The position numbers and the translations under genes are program-made. Positions 1 through 13,800 of a stretch of DNA of 64,000 bases are shown here, in pieces (position 1 is the stretch's first letter; the number at the start of each line of letters is the position of its first letter). Under the pieces are notes generated by a model. That model was not told the DNA's origin, did not search any database, and saw nothing but the letters and a program-made list of their open reading frames with translations. Source of the stretch: Channallabes apus. Its lineage: Eukaryota; Chordata; Actinopteri; Siluriformes; Clariidae. Location of the stretch: the NCBI GenBank assembly GCA_030522415.1, contig CM060106.1, positions 26,239,967 to 26,303,966 on the forward strand, read 5' to 3'.

Positions 1-687
1 AGAAATGGTTGTGATTATATATATATATTTGGGACAAATAGCCCACATCATTCACTTACATACATCCATAAGGCAGCTTCAGAGGAGCGACAGTAACCAG
101 AAGCTTTGCGGCTGTTGAGCTCATTTTTCTGTATTGCAGGTGGCTTAGGAAATGCAGCTCTCTACAGGCCCATCTGCCTCTCCAACAGCAGGTGGCTAGC
201 TTCAGCATTTCATACAGTATCTCTTGTCCTTTTCCTGTCCCTCCATCACCATGTCTTGCCCCTGTACACAGTAATGTCTTGGACAGGGGGAGCTTAAAGC
301 GTTTCCACTTCTGTATTACTGACAGAAAGGTTGTGAGTTATAATCAAATGTACTGTCATATTGACAATGTTGAGCCCAATTACGCCCAATTATGCATACA
401 TTTACGGTATTGCTTAGGATAATTGTAACTAATGAGTTACATAAACAAATAGTAATCACCCCATACAGCTATCATGAATAGGAAATAGAGACCAAAACTG
501 TTTTTTGTACAAGGCTGCAAACATGTTTATTTCTGTTGTAAAGTTGGCCATTGTAACATTGAGCTCTATGAGGTTTTGACTCATTTTTGGAGAGAGCTCC
601 TAGTGGAGCACTATTCACTTTCATGAACCTGAGGTTGTTCGTCTGTTTAAACAAGCCCCCCCCCACACACACACTATGGGGTATCTA

Positions 688-817
688 TTCATTCATTCAT
701 TTTCTATACCGCTTAATCCTGTGTTCAGGGTCACGGGGGACCTGGAGCCTATCCCAGGAGACTTCGGGCACTAGGCGGGGTACACCCAGGACAGGGTGCC
801 AATCCATCGCAGGGCAC
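688..817 (-). repeat. tRNA-type SINE, 5'-truncated
   Basis: This matches the 3' half of the SINE at 48323-48701 on the opposite strand: an ATTC tandem tail, then the 'taccgcttaatcctgtg' block and the 'gccaatccatcgcagggcac' block. It is bounded by a perfect 13-bp target site duplication (tatggggtatcta at 675-687 and 818-830), so it is an insertion truncated at its 5' end. The intact duplication suggests a fairly young copy. Confidence 0.85.
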
Positions 818-2094
818 TATGGGGTATCTAATGGTTTTAAATAGTAAGAAACGGGACCTTTAGCATTTGACATCCTCTTTTCAGTCTCTGTCCTGGAGTT
901 TTCTAATTTACAGTAATGATCTGTTGTGTTACACTTTGAATGTGTTATGTTACACTGGAACTACATTTGCATTCAGGACGTCTCACCTTGAATGTCACTT
1001 TACATAAATGCTCAAATCTTGTCTAACAAATTTGAATTTGCAAAATCATCAGACTCACTTCCAGCTTTCCAATTCCAATGCAAAGTTTTGCAGGGCGCAT
1101 AAAGTATGTGTAAGACTGGTATCCTATTCATAGTGGCTTATGCCTGGTGTTCCTGGGACAGGCTCTAGTTACACCATTACATGACCAAGTGGTTGCTAAA
1201 AGTGACAGAGTGAATTATGGTGATATTATATTATCCTCAAAGCTGCAGTACGAAATAAATAAAATAATGCACAAACAATAGACAGCAGCAGGTTGATCAT
1301 CACGGCTGGTGTGGAATGCTGCGAGGGAGACCCTCAGTAATATGAAGGGAAAAGTCAAACTGTGCCAGGTGTGAGTTAATCTCGCACATGCTTAGCTCTG
1401 TAAGAATGTAACTAATGCTCTAATGCTTAGCGAGATTAAGTCGTCTACTGTATGTAATGCAGATTCCTGAAGAAGTTCCTGGTGAGCGCATTGCAGGCAG
1501 ATGGATGCTGATTTGTGGTGTTGGCCTTGTTGCCTACTCTGCTTGTGTGCATGTGGGAACAGCACGGCCTAGTTTTGTCATAACTGATTTCACACCCAGC
1601 TGTGGTTCTACTTGAATTCTACTTCTACTTGGCTCCAACAGACGAAAAAGTGACCTATAAATGAGGCATAGTACGACCCAAGCATTTCATGGGTAAAGGA
1701 GTAGTTTAGTCAGGAGTGACTGGTGTAAATGTGCTAGAAGGGTTTAACACCCCGAAGTTTCAAAGATTAAAAAAATCTGTCTATAAACACATGTGTAATC
1801 GTACTTACAGTATTATGGATTTTTGTAGGACTTCATCAGCTCCACATCAGTGTATAGATGTAATAAAGGTGGAGAAGAAGAGAATTGGAAGTCTATTTCT
1901 TCCCAAAATTTTTGTATACTTGCTTCACATGTTCACAATCACATTAATCGGTGTATTCTGTTATACTTCAATGCTTGATGCTTCAATGCAAATCTTTGTG
2001 GTTAATCATTTTAATACACAGTTTATTGCTGTTGGTTTCTCTCATGATGACATCATCCCGTTTCTGGACACAGAACTGAACATATTTAGAGACA

Positions 2095-2440
2095 GATTCA
2101 AATCAAATTCAAATTTTATTTGTCCCATACACAGTCATACACGGTACGATATACAGTGAAATGCTTATGCGACCGCCAGTGACCTTAAAATAAAAATTTT
2201 TTAAAATAAAATAAAAATATCAAGAAATAAGAAAGAGAATTAGAAAAGAAGCAAGAAATAAATAAATACTATAAGAAACTATACTTAACTATAAGAAAAG
2301 TAGAACAAAATATAAATATTTTCAAAAATATATAAGTATAAAACCTATCTGTACAAGACAAAATAAATTTAAATGCAAATATAAAGTGGAATGAATGAAA
2401 CTCAGCTCGGGTTCTTACAGAAGAGATTTTATCTATCAGA
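2095..2440. repeat. Dispersed fish repeat fragment, AT-rich
   Basis: The segment containing 'acagtcatacac' and 'acgatatacagtgaaatgc' resembles a widespread teleost retroelement 3'-region motif, seen here in the orientation where A-rich sequence follows. The following 250 bases are almost pure A/T. No coding capacity is seen. The family name is not certain from sequence alone. Confidence 0.4.
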
Positions 2441-2602
2441 CTTCCAGCATAAATCTAAAGAAGCCAATGTACAGAACCAGAACCAGAGACTGATTAGAGG
2501 TTTAAACACTGTTTTTGACAAAGTGTTGGTATTTTTTTTTTTGTCTGTCTAGTATGTGTAGTTATATTTCTACACAAACTAGACAGCTAGCCTTTTAACT
2601 CT

Positions 2603-2942
2603 CACTCACTCACTTACTCATCTTCTATACCACTTTATCCTGTATACATGGTAGGGGGTTTAGAGCCTATCCCAGGAAATTTAGGGCACAAGTTGGGGTA
2701 CACCCTGGATGGGATGCCAATCACACACACACTCATTCACACACTACATGCAATTTGGGAACACCAATTAACCTAATCTTGATGTCTTTGGACTGTGGGA
2801 GGAAACCGGAGTACCCAGAGAGAACCCACCAATTACGGGGAGAACATGCAAAATCCATGCATACAGTACAGACCCAAGGCGGGAATCGAACACGGACCCT
2901 GGAGGTGCAAGGGGAAAGTGCTAACCACTACTGCACCATTTA
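2603..2942 (-). repeat. tRNA-derived SINE, near full length, antisense
   Basis: The segment aligns along its length with the reverse complement of the SINE at 48323-48701: the tail-side 'ttctataccactttatcctg', the middle 'tttggactgtgggaggaaac', the box-B region 'gggaatcgaacacgga', and the box-A end 'agtgctaaccactactgcac'. It is more diverged than the 688 copy and has lost a clear target duplication. Confidence 0.8.
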
Positions 2943-3269
2943 GGAATATACAGTACTATCAAATATTTTATTGCTTTTCATCTATCTATTACACATACTG
3001 TATAACCAAACATATTGACTGCCTAGAGGGCAGCACATGAGAATTTTAGTGCAGTACTGGAGGATGTTCAACGTTTTATCATTTAACCTTGTAAAAGAAG
3101 GTTGCACAAACACTCCTATCTGACCCATTTACTTTTCCCCTTGCTTGTGACATTCCCCAACCAGTCCCCATATTTTTACTTAAATAGGCCACATGTCATG
3201 AGGATTGTGAATGGACGCCACAGTATATTTGGGCTGAATCTTGGCGGTATGTCCGCAGTCCTGCTCCTA

Positions 3270-5980
3270 CACATGGAGACACAGAGAACACCCTCTAACA
3301 CAGGGAGACACAGAGAACACCCTCAAACACAGGGGGACACAGGGAACACCCTCTAACACAGGCAGAAACAGGGAACACCCTCTAACACAGGGAGACACAG
3401 GGAACACCCTCTAACACATGGAGACACAGGAAACACCCTCTAACACAGGGAGACACAGGGAACACCCTCTAACACATGGAGACACAGGAAACACCCTCTA
3501 ACACAGGGAGACACAGAGAACACCCTCTAACACAGGGGGACACAGGGAACACCCTCTAACACAGGCAGAAACAGGGAACACCCTCTAACACAGGGAGACA
3601 CAGGGAACACCCTCTAACACAGGGAGACACAGGAAACACCCTCTAACACACTGAGACACAGAGAACACCCTCTAACACAGGGAGACACAGAGAACACCCT
3701 CTAACACATGGAGACACAGGGAACACCCTCTAACACATGGAGACACAGGGAACACCCTCTAACAAAGGGGGACACAGAGAACACCCTCTAACACATGGAG
3801 ACACAGGGAACACCCTCTAACACAGGGGGACACAGAGAACACCCTCTAACACAGGGAGACACAGGGAACACCCTCTAACACACTGAGACACAGAGAACAC
3901 CCTCTAACACATGGAGACACAGGGAACACCCTCTAACACACTGAGACACAGAGAACACCCTCTAACACATGGAGACACAGGGAACACCCTCTAACACATG
4001 GAGACACAGGGAACACCCTCTAACAAAGGGGGACACAGAGAACACCCTCTAACACATGGAGACACAGGGAACACCCTCTAACACAGGGGGACACAGAGAA
4101 CACCCTCTAACACAGGGGGACACAGGGAACACCCTCTAACACACTGAGACACAGAGAACACCCTCTAACACATGGAGACACAGGAAACACCCTCTAACAC
4201 ACTGAGACACAGGGAACACCCTCTAACACAGGGAGACACAGAGAACACCCTCTAACACATGGAGACACAGGGAACACCCTCTAACACATGGAGACACAGG
4301 GAACACCCTCTAACACAGGGGGACACAGGGAACACCCTCTAACACAGGGGGACACAGAGAACACCCTCTAACACAGGGGGACACAGGGAACACCCTCTAA
4401 CACAGGGGGACACAGAGAACACCCTCTAACACAGGGGGACACAGGGAACACCCTCTAACACAGGGGGACACAGAGAACACCCTCTAACACAGGGGGACAC
4501 AGGGAACACCCTCTAACACAGGGGGACACAGAGAACACCCTTTAACACTGGGGGACACAGGGAACACCCTCTAACACAGGGGGACACAGGGAACACCCTC
4601 TAACACAGGGGGACACAGGGAACACCCTCTAACACAGGGGGACACAGGGAACACCCTCTAACACAGGGAGACACAGAGAACACCCTCTAACACATGGAGA
4701 CACAGGGAACACCCTCTAACACATGGAGATACAGGGAACACCCTCTAACACAGGGGGACACAGAGAACACCCTCTAACACATGGAGACACAGGGAACACC
4801 CTCTAACACATGGAGACACAGGGAACACCCTCTAACACAGGGGGATACAGAGAACACCCTCTAACACAGGGGGACACAGGGAACACCCTCTAACACACTG
4901 AGACACAGAGAACACCCTCTAACACATGGAGACACAGGAAACACCCTCTAACACACTGAGACACAGGGAACACCCTCTAACACAGGGAGACACAGAGAAC
5001 ACCCTCTAACACATGGAGACACAGGAAACACCCTCTAACACAGGGAGACACAGAGAACACCCTCTAACACATGGAGACACAGGAAACACCCTCTAACACA
5101 GGGGGACACAGAGAACACCCTCTAACACAGGGGGACACAGGGAACACCCTCTAACACAGGGGGACACAGAGAACACCCTCTAACACAGGGGGACACAGGG
5201 AACACCCTCTAACACAGGGGGACACAGAGAACACCCTTTAACACTGGGGGACACAGGGAACACCCTCTAACACAGGGGGACACAGGGAACACCCTCTAAC
5301 ACAGGGGGACACAGGGAACACCCTCTAACACAGGGGGACACAGGGAACACCCTCTAACACAGGGAGACACAGAGAACACCCTCTAACACATGGAGACACA
5401 GGGAACACCCTCTAACACATGGAGATACAGGGAACACCCTCTAACACAGGGGGACACAGAGAACACCCTCTAACACATGGAGACACAGGGAACACCCTCT
5501 AACACATGGAGACACAGGGAACACCCTCTAACACAGGGGGATACAGAGAACACCCTCTAACACATGGAGACACAGGGAACACCCTCTAACACACTGAGAC
5601 ACAGAGAACACCCTCTAACACATGGAGACACAGGAAACACCCTCTAACACACTGAGACACAGGGAACACCCTCTAACACAGGGAGACACAGAGAACACCC
5701 TCTAACACATGGAGACACAGGAAACACCCTCTAACACAGGGAGACACAGAGAACACCCTCAAACACAGGGGGACACAGAGAACACCCTCTAACACAGGGG
5801 GACACAGAGAACACCCTCTAACACAGGGGGACACAGGGAACACCCTCTAACACAGGGGGACACAGGGAACACCCTCTAACACAGGGGGACACAGGGAACA
5901 CCCTCTAACTCAGGGGGACACAGGGAACACCCTCTAACACAGGGGGACACAGAGAACACCCTATAACACAGGAAAGCCAG
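3270..5980. repeat. 29-bp minisatellite, about 93 copies, with higher-order repeats
   Basis: Uninterrupted tandem array of a 29-bp unit read as 'acaccctctaacaca' plus a variable 'gggagacacag(a/g)ga' half. The main variants differ at the GGGAG/GGGGG/TGGAG/CTGAG position and at AGAGAA/AGGGAA/AGGAAA. Every unit carries a TAA in one frame and 29 is not a multiple of 3, so all three forward frames are closed and it is non-coding. Rare variant units recur at 696 bp (24 units): the TTTAACACTG unit at 4541 and 5237, and the ATACAG unit at 4845 and 5541. This shows a duplicated higher-order block. Confidence 0.97.
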
Positions 5981-5984
5981 CTCA

Positions 5985-7080
5985 ACATCCTTTCATCTAG
6001 TGGTTTTGAGTATGTATGTTATGAAGCTAATACTTATTTACTTACGTCAGGTTACACTTAACTTTAGACCAGGAATAAGTTAGCATATTAATCCAAAGAT
6101 CTCTATTTAAACCACAACAGACAAATGATATGTCATCTTCATATTATTTTATATTGAGATTAAACTACAGTAGTGCCGCTACGCATTACTGCTTCTTATT
6201 ATAACCACAATTTCTGAGCATATGAGACAAATTTTAAACTTCCCTCAGGATAAATAAACATAATAGTTTTCTGTCTATTAATCTTTGAGGGTTCAGTTTT
6301 CATAGTCTACTTTCATTTTCTTAGAGTAAGCCATGTTGCACATTCTGTTTATTTCTCTTTTGGTATTTTGGCATATAGCTGTTGTTTCTGTGGCAATTAC
6401 TGCCAGCTTGACCCCCGATTGTCACACTACAGGCAATTTTGGGAGCAACATTTAATCTGCATGTCTTTGGACTGTGAGAGGAAGGTGGAGTACCGAGAGG
6501 AAACGCACCAAGCACAGGGAGAACATGCAAACTCCATGCACACAGACCCGAGGCGAGAATTGAACCCAGAACCTGGAGGTGTGGAACGACATTAACCACC
6601 ACGCCACCATTGTGTATTTTAATCACAGTTAGAAATATCATATACTCATGCAATATGTCTAATGTGAATTTTGCCTTTCCAGAACACAGCTGGGATACCT
6701 GTGTAAGTAAATATAATCACTGTGTGGTCAAATTGAAAAATATACTACAATAGTAAGATAAGATGAAAAAAAAGGGGGGGGGGACTGTGGAACATGGACC
6801 AAGGCCGTGAATTTATTTAAAAGTAGCTAGCAATATGCTAACACTCGACAGCCAAAGTTAAATTACACTAGTATATCCAGCTCATTTGGATTGTCACTTG
6901 CTATGGAAACGGATTATTCCATTGCGTAATAGAATAGGGAGGATAACCTGTCACAGTAACTCATTGAAAAGCACAGAAATTATATTAAATAATCCGCAGG
7001 TGGCCGTAACAATGTAAATAATAGCGGAAAATGTATTATATGTCATTATCTAAAAATATATTGGTAGGGTAAATCGGTTG
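5985..7080. other. Upstream flank of atl2, no gene seen
   Basis: AT-rich single-copy-looking sequence with one SINE piece (6414-6610) and a short G run near 6774-6783. No exon-like open frame with splice sites was found. Confidence 0.5.
6414..6610 (-). repeat. tRNA-type SINE fragment, antisense
   Basis: Matches the 5' half of the same SINE family in reverse complement: 'gtctttggactgtgagagga', 'gggagaacatgcaaactcca', a box-B-like 'gagaattgaacccagaacc' and a terminal 'ccaccacgccaccattg'. The tail half is missing. Confidence 0.8.
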
Positions 7081-7237
7081 TCATGGTTACGGACACTTGG
7101 CAGACCCCATTTTAAGCTGCACGTTGGAACGGCGAGCACGTGTCCCCGAGCTCGAGCCTTACGCTCTGGGATAAGAGGCGCGCGAGTGAGTTGCTGACGT
7201 CAGACGTGTTCGGTTATTTTGAATTGGAGGGTCAAAG
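7080..7237 (+). promoter_or_regulatory. Probable atl2 promoter, CpG-rich with palindromic CRE
   Basis: The 150 bases before the atl2 start codon are the most CpG-dense unique stretch in this part of the window, unlike the AT-rich flanks. They contain a perfect palindromic cAMP-response element, TGACGTCA, at 7195-7202, 36 bases before the ATG. No TATA box is evident, as expected for a housekeeping CpG promoter. The transcription start cannot be fixed from sequence. Confidence 0.6.
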
Positions 7238-7295
7238 ATGGCGGAGGCGGAGACCAGGCTAAAGCTTCAGAATCATTCCGATATAAAACATAAAG
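7238..7295 (+). CDS. atl2: atl2 exon 1 (start codon)
   Basis: Begins at ATG 7238 with the context aaagATGg, encodes 19 residues starting MAEAETRLK and ends phase 1 at AAG|GTAACT. The spare G joins the first two bases of exon 2 to make a Gly codon and keeps the frame. This N-terminus is shorter than the mammalian one, so an additional alternative first exon cannot be excluded. Exon 2 also holds an in-frame ATG at 23258. Confidence 0.7.
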
Positions 7296-10200
7296 GTAAC
7301 TCTTGCAACTGAAATAAAAAACACGTAGCTGTTTTGGATATAAATACAGCATGTGTGAAGTTCTGTAGGCGGGCGTGAATTAAACATAAAACAAAACGTT
7401 CGTCATGGGTTTGCACGAATGACACCTGCTAATGCTAAGATGCGGGTAGCGTCAAGCTTATGCTAGCGTTCTCGAATGGGTTAGGCCAATGTTTGCTTCA
7501 TTTTTTTATTTTTACTTTATTATTCTATAAGCTGCAATTGTTTTCTCTTTGCCTCTTTTTGCAGTTTTATTTTAGAGTAATGGAGGATGTGAATAAGTCG
7601 GAGAAAGCTGTTTTAGCTTAGCATAACCACAGGGTTTGGCTGTGCAGTTAGATAGCGGGCAGGATATCGGGTTAATTAAGAGGCTGTGATTGAAATGAAA
7701 TTTCCGTTTGTTGTCAGTGGACGATTTAGCTGTTTTTTCCTGAATGTTAGGCAGGTGTAATGGATTCTGAGAGCCCACAGCACTGAGATTAACGTTAAAG
7801 GGTTTTGCTTTGAGCATCTCGTGTTTACTGACTGTGGCTTTACTCGGAGAGCTAACTCACAGCCTGTTTAACTCCATGCACTGGCTGCTGGATGGCAATC
7901 ACTACTGTACTGTTTATTTTTATTTTATTTTTTTAAAGCTGGAATAGCAGCGCTGAAGTGGTGTAAGTGAATTTTAACAAACTGGAGTGGTTTTAAGGCA
8001 AAGCAACATCTTTTATCCAATTTCTCTTTTGTGATTGACTCTCCCATTACCGAACAGGGAGTGTATTTGACTGACTACGACAGAAGTACAACTAGGCTTA
8101 AACAAGGCTTAAGATACTCAACCTTACAAAATGTCATTTCTTTTTGTTAACTTGGGCAGACAAGTTCTGCCGTACATGCAGACAGTCGTGTATAACCTAC
8201 ATGTTTACATTAAAGCTGTTCATCTTATTTTATAGGCTTTATTTTTTTTTTACTGTATATATTTCTAAAACCCATCACAGGTACTTCAGCTAGTTCTAAC
8301 TAAAACATAATGCACTATTGAGACTTGTATAATAAGGAGACCTTTATATGCAGAAGGTCATGTTTACATTCCCCTCTTTTACTCATACTGTCTTTATTGA
8401 CGCCTGATTAAACTCATGACTGTTTTATTTGGGAGAATAAATTTTTACAGTTTTGAGCTGATGGTAATTTATGCAGATTATATAATGCTCATATGGTTGC
8501 TGTTGGTGACTTAAGTTATCATTATTGTAAGTGTGTAATTTAAAAAAATATATTTTCTCCCACCAACCCCCCCCCTTTTTTTTTTTTTTTTTTTTCCCTT
8601 TTCTTCTACTCCTCCTTCTCTCTCTCCTCTTCTTGCTTTTCTAAGAATGCGAGGGTGTTTGTGTGCCTTTTCTGTGGCTGTGGTCTGCAAGTTACTGATC
8701 ACTGTTTTTGTTGTTTTTACGAGTTGATCGTGACAGCTCAAACCCACATCCCTCTCTCAGCAACCCTAACAGTAACACCGTATCTGCGCTCTGTCACATT
8801 TGTGTGTAATAACTCAATGAAGGACATGAATTTATTTCTTGGCAGCCTTTTTGAAATGTGTGTCCTGTGAAATGTCTGTGTTCTGGTCTTTGGATTGCGA
8901 AGGATGTGGAAAGAAAGGAGATACAGATTAAATATGAAAACACACCACAGGCGCGCAGTTTAAATGGTTTGTTTGAAGTAGATCTTCTAGCTTGGGCTTG
9001 TTGATTTGTTATAGATAGTGATTGGTCAAAGGGTGATTAGTTTTCTCTGACAGCAGCTCTGAGAGAAGTTCCAGCTGGAATCCTTATCCAGATTTATATA
9101 TTCATCATTCATTCTATTGCACTTGAATGCCTTTACAGGGGTTTGTGTTGGTGCTTTTAAAAGTAAATTCTCGTCGTCGGTATATGGATTTGTTTCGCTC
9201 CATTGCCCCTTGGTGACCATTTAATAGGTTAATGTGTGGGTATTTTATCCGTCTGTATTCTTGCCTCATGCCCAGCGTTCCTGGGATAGACATCTAATTG
9301 AGCCTGACCAGGATGAGGCAGTAACGGATGATTAGTCAAAGAAAACCTGAATACATGGTGAATTTCTTATTCATATAACTTATTGGTCTAGAGGGGCATT
9401 GTTGGCTAAGTGGTAGGATTCTGGCCAGCCATTCGAAAGGTTCAGTTTTCATGCGGTGTCTGTCAAAAGGCCAGATAAAATGGGAGGGTTGCATCAGGGA
9501 GAGCATTCGGCATAAAACTGTTCCAAGATGTGTGAGGATTGTATGTTCCGCTGTTGTGACCCCTCGACAGGAGCATCCGAAATATAAACAGCATAATTTA
9601 TTGGTTTAGAATTGTACCTGGGCTTAAGTGCAGTTAATTTTCCATAACTCAAAGTGCAAACTCGATACATAATGCTAACCAGGCTCTGTGCAGAGCAATC
9701 GCTTATGAATGTTTGTAGTGTAAATCATAGAGGGGAATCACCACCAAACTCAAAATACCTAGGTGGCTATTCAATTATTGTATACATTAGGGCTGCAACA
9801 ACTAATCGATAATGAAATTCGTTGTCAACGAATGCCGTTATCAATTAGTTGGGCTGCTCACGTTACTGAGAAGCGCGACCACGATGCACAAATACACACA
9901 GATACACAGCCGCTCGCAGAACCATTTGCAGGAAAAAGCGCGCGCCCAAAGTCCTCCAAGGTATCGGAGCAATTTACATTAAACGCCTCTTATCGGGCGT
10001 TAAAATCGAGCGGTTTTCTGCCGGTTGTAGTGTCCGGTGAGCGCGGATGAAGCGCAGAGGGTTTTCTACACATAGGAGTCAGTGAGGGAGTTCACACAAG
10101 TTTGGTGAAGTGCGTTTGTCCGCCTGCGCGGTTATACAGGGTAAAAAAAAAAAAAAACGTTGCATGCAGCTTTTTCTTGGCGTTCAAATCCCAAGCGAAT

Positions 10201-10824
10201 GCAAGGAAAACGCGTCTAGTGCGTTTTCTTCACGTTCATGTTACACTTCGGAGGACCGGATATATCCCATGATCCTACACGCTATACAGAGGGAAATGCG
10301 GGAAAAGGGCAAAATAGAGTGAACCCAGTAGCGCCAATTTAATTATTATTTTTTTTATCCCCCCCCCCTCTCTCTCTCCCTACGTCGCCGTATTACGAGA
10401 ATGTCTAGCAAAATGGTCTCTCTCTCTGTATGTATGTATGTATGTATGTAGCATTTATTATATTACATTACACACCGTATCAACACTGTCAACTTGCCAT
10501 CTGTAGTTATTAAGTTTGGAGTGCACCACATACAGGATTATAGAGGAACAGCAGCATGTGTTCTAAAAAATTTTTTCAGAGTCAGTGTGGTGATTACATG
10601 AAATGCAATACTTGTAACTTTTATTTAATTTTAATTATTAATTTAATTTCCCCCCCCCCCCCCCCTATCTTTAGTAAATGAGGACAAGTGTTTAAAGGAT
10701 AAACTAGTAACTGAAAGCGTGTTTTGTAGATTAGTTATACTCGTGGTTAAAGTTAACCCAGTAGGGCTGGCTCTAGACCAGAGGTGGAAAGTAACGAATT
10801 ACATTTACTCACGTTACTGTAAAT

Positions 10825-10879
<55 letters not shown>

Positions 10880-13800
10880 TTCTACTTTTTAAAGTAGTTT
10901 TCAATCTGTACTTTTACTTAAGTATGTTTTGTTTGAATTATTGTAATTTGCTACATTTTAAATCATATTCGCTACTGAATAAAGAAATTAATTAATGGAA
11001 ATGCTAAAATAATAAAACTATGCTTTGTATAAATGCTTTGTTGCGCTCGCGTGTTTGTATCATGTCCTGGTCGCGCGCCGCTCCAGACTCCACTCCAGGT
11101 TTTCTGACTGTCCCACATCGGCATCTACCTGACCTTCTACATGGTCGCTTCCGCCCTGAGAGTGACGTCATCGACTAGCGCGACCATATATAAACCGAAG
11201 AGAGACGCGGGAAAGAGATTGTGATTTTGGCGTTTTAATATTTGGTTGTGTATTCCTGTTTTGACTTTTTGCCTCCCAGTGACTTTTTGATTATTGCGTT
11301 GTTCCTTTGGTTGGTCTTTGTATATATTTGTAGATGGTGAAATTATGTTTGTGCACTCACTAGTAGTAGGGGCGTGGCTGCCATTTATTTTTGGCTTAGG
11401 GAGTCCGGGAAGGGGGGGGGGGGTTGTTTTTTACATTTTTTTTTATTTTTTATTTTTGGGCAAGTAATCTAGCTACTAAATATAAATACCATTTTTGTTT
11501 ATTATTTTGCCCTGGGTCCATCCTGAATCTGATCCTCCTCCTGTTGTGGGTGTGAGCAGTTTTTTTTTTTTGTATATACAAACCTCATTATTTCATCAGT
11601 TAATGATTGGGTCTAGTTCTTTCTGCCATATACTGTACCACCATTTCCATACAGTTTAAAATAGAACCCTGAACCATTCTTTTGCTGTATGACCCTAGAC
11701 TGGGACGTAACACCATATTTAAGTGACCACTTTGATTTTCAAGCACAAGAAAGACAACAGCTTTATTATGCAAAGGTGTTCCTTCAGTTAAAAACAACTA
11801 GTTTGAGATTTATATCTGCTCATCTTTTTTGAACTACGCTAGAATGCTTCATCCCACCTCGCTGTTAAAAAAAAAAAAAAATAAAAAAATAAAAATAACT
11901 TTTACTGAGTAAATTTGAGCTACTTTTTACTTTTACTTGAGTAGATTTTTATAATGGTAACTTGTACTTAAGTAAAATTTTACTGACGTAACAGTACTTG
12001 AACGTGAGTACAAAATTTTATTACTCTTTCCACCTCTGCTCCAGACTGGCAACACTGAAATTTGTAAACGCTTAGCTCTCACACTTTTGTTTTGGGAACT
12101 GCAACTAGACTTTTGGCTTTTTTAGAGAGTGCTAACTTCCTTAGATCTGACTCTGCATTCTACTCCTGGTTTAACTGTCAGATCACAGTGGCCTTTAGAC
12201 ATACTAATGTGACCTACTTGGATCAGCTTTGTTGAGCTGGAACCTGGACTTTACACTGCAAGCACGAGTATTGTTTATTGTCAGTGGAAATGGAGCATGA
12301 TGTTCAGTGAGTCTTCCATGAAGGCAGAGCATTATACAAGAATACGGTGCTAAGAGAAAATGATGCACAAGATTCTCTGTAGAAATACTAAAGTTAAAGT
12401 AAAAATTATGGCTGCAACAACCAATCGATAATTATCAATAATGAAATTCGTTGTCAACGAATGCCGCTATCGATTAGTTGGGCTGCTCACGTTACTGAGG
12501 AGCGCGACCACGATGCACAAATACACAAAGATACACAGCTGCTTGTGCAATTGCGGTTACAGAAGCGTCTGCAGGACAAAGCGCTCGCCCAAAGTCCTCC
12601 AAGGTATCGGAGCAATTTACATTAAACGGCTCTAAAAAGACGGTAAATTCCGTTGTAACCTGCACACTATGCAAGACCGAGCTTTCATGGCAGTACCACA
12701 GTCATGTGCGAACACTTAAAGAAAACCTGTTGGTGTTACAGATGTCAGTAACAGCTGTATCTCTTCATGGTGTAAAAGTTTGTGCTTTTGTTTAAACTGT
12801 TTGCTAACTTCGGGACAGTTGCGCTAGATCTGTTCACTTGCTACTCGCTAGCATCACATTGCGCAATCACCTCATGATCTATAGTGATTAGTTAAATGGC
12901 GCTACTTTAGATCAGCTTAAATTACACGGTGCGAATAATAGTGGAATATTACATTTAGTGATTGTGGTTTTCAGCGAATGCAAATAACAGTACATTTGTG
13001 ACTAGCATTTTGCATTTCTACAGTTATTTTATTTTTTATAGTCCACTACAAAGTTAACTTGTTAACTAGCAAATCTGTTTTCAAACGAAATTTACTGTGG
13101 TTTTCCTTATGCATACATTTTATTATACCAAACTACATTATTTTAGCTGTTTATATCTTAACAACTGAATGTCAATGTATTTTTGTGTGTATGTGATAAT
13201 CGTTAGTTGCAGCCCTAGTAAAAATACATCTCAACCTTCAAGCACAGGAGAAGGAAGGGCATGGAATATCTCAAGAGCTGCGCAAAGATTTAAATCATAT
13301 AAATTGTTGATCTATTCATTCATGTATTGTGATTCTTTTCCGTTGCAGTTCATGCATCACCACCCTAGTGGTGTTACATTTTATGGTGGTAAAATGTTTC
13401 AATTCCTCTAATCCTACAACTAAGTGGTTGTGATACAAGCAAATTATTTGTTCAATTTGTCTCATTGTAATTATTATTTTTAAATGTATACTCAATGAAG
13501 GATGCTTATAAAATTAGTAATAAAGATCCTAAAACAAATTGAATTTGCGCCTAGGTATTTCGATATTGTATCGGATGGTCATCCCGGGTGTGTGTGGACA
13601 TAACGATGAAGGAATTAAGAGCATGCCCTAACTAATACAGGGCAGTTGTTTTCTGGGTTCTCCCAAGTGATCTAATGCTCACAATTTCATTCTTAGCTTT
13701 GACCGCATTATGTAGGTTTTTTTTTTTCTTTTTCTTTCCCCACCCCCTCTTGTGTGCATGCAGAGGGAGAGAGAATTTCTCATATACAAATACTGTTCAA

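Larger units (their letters stand above)
1..2600. other. Intergenic, no gene recognised
   Basis: Apart from a short SINE piece at 688-817 and a dispersed repeat starting near 2095, this AT-rich stretch shows no convincing coding exon. The open frame at 1716-2159 runs into the dispersed repeat at its C-terminal end and has no recognisable domain, so I treat it as chance. Small AT repeats lie at the very start (about 17-30). Confidence 0.5.

Noticed and set aside
1716..2159. 147-codon ORF as a gene
   Set aside because: Its C-terminal part lies in a dispersed repeat and the rest has no recognisable domain or splice support.
3270..5980. CRISPR-like array or repetitive protein gene
   Set aside because: Units abut with no unique spacers, the genome is eukaryotic, and each unit carries a stop while the 29-bp period shifts frame, so neither reading holds.
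9788..13217. One 3.4-kb hAT element from 9788 to 13217
   Set aside because: The 8-bp flanks do not match (gtatacat versus gtaaaaat), whereas 12407-13217 has a perfect duplication of its own.
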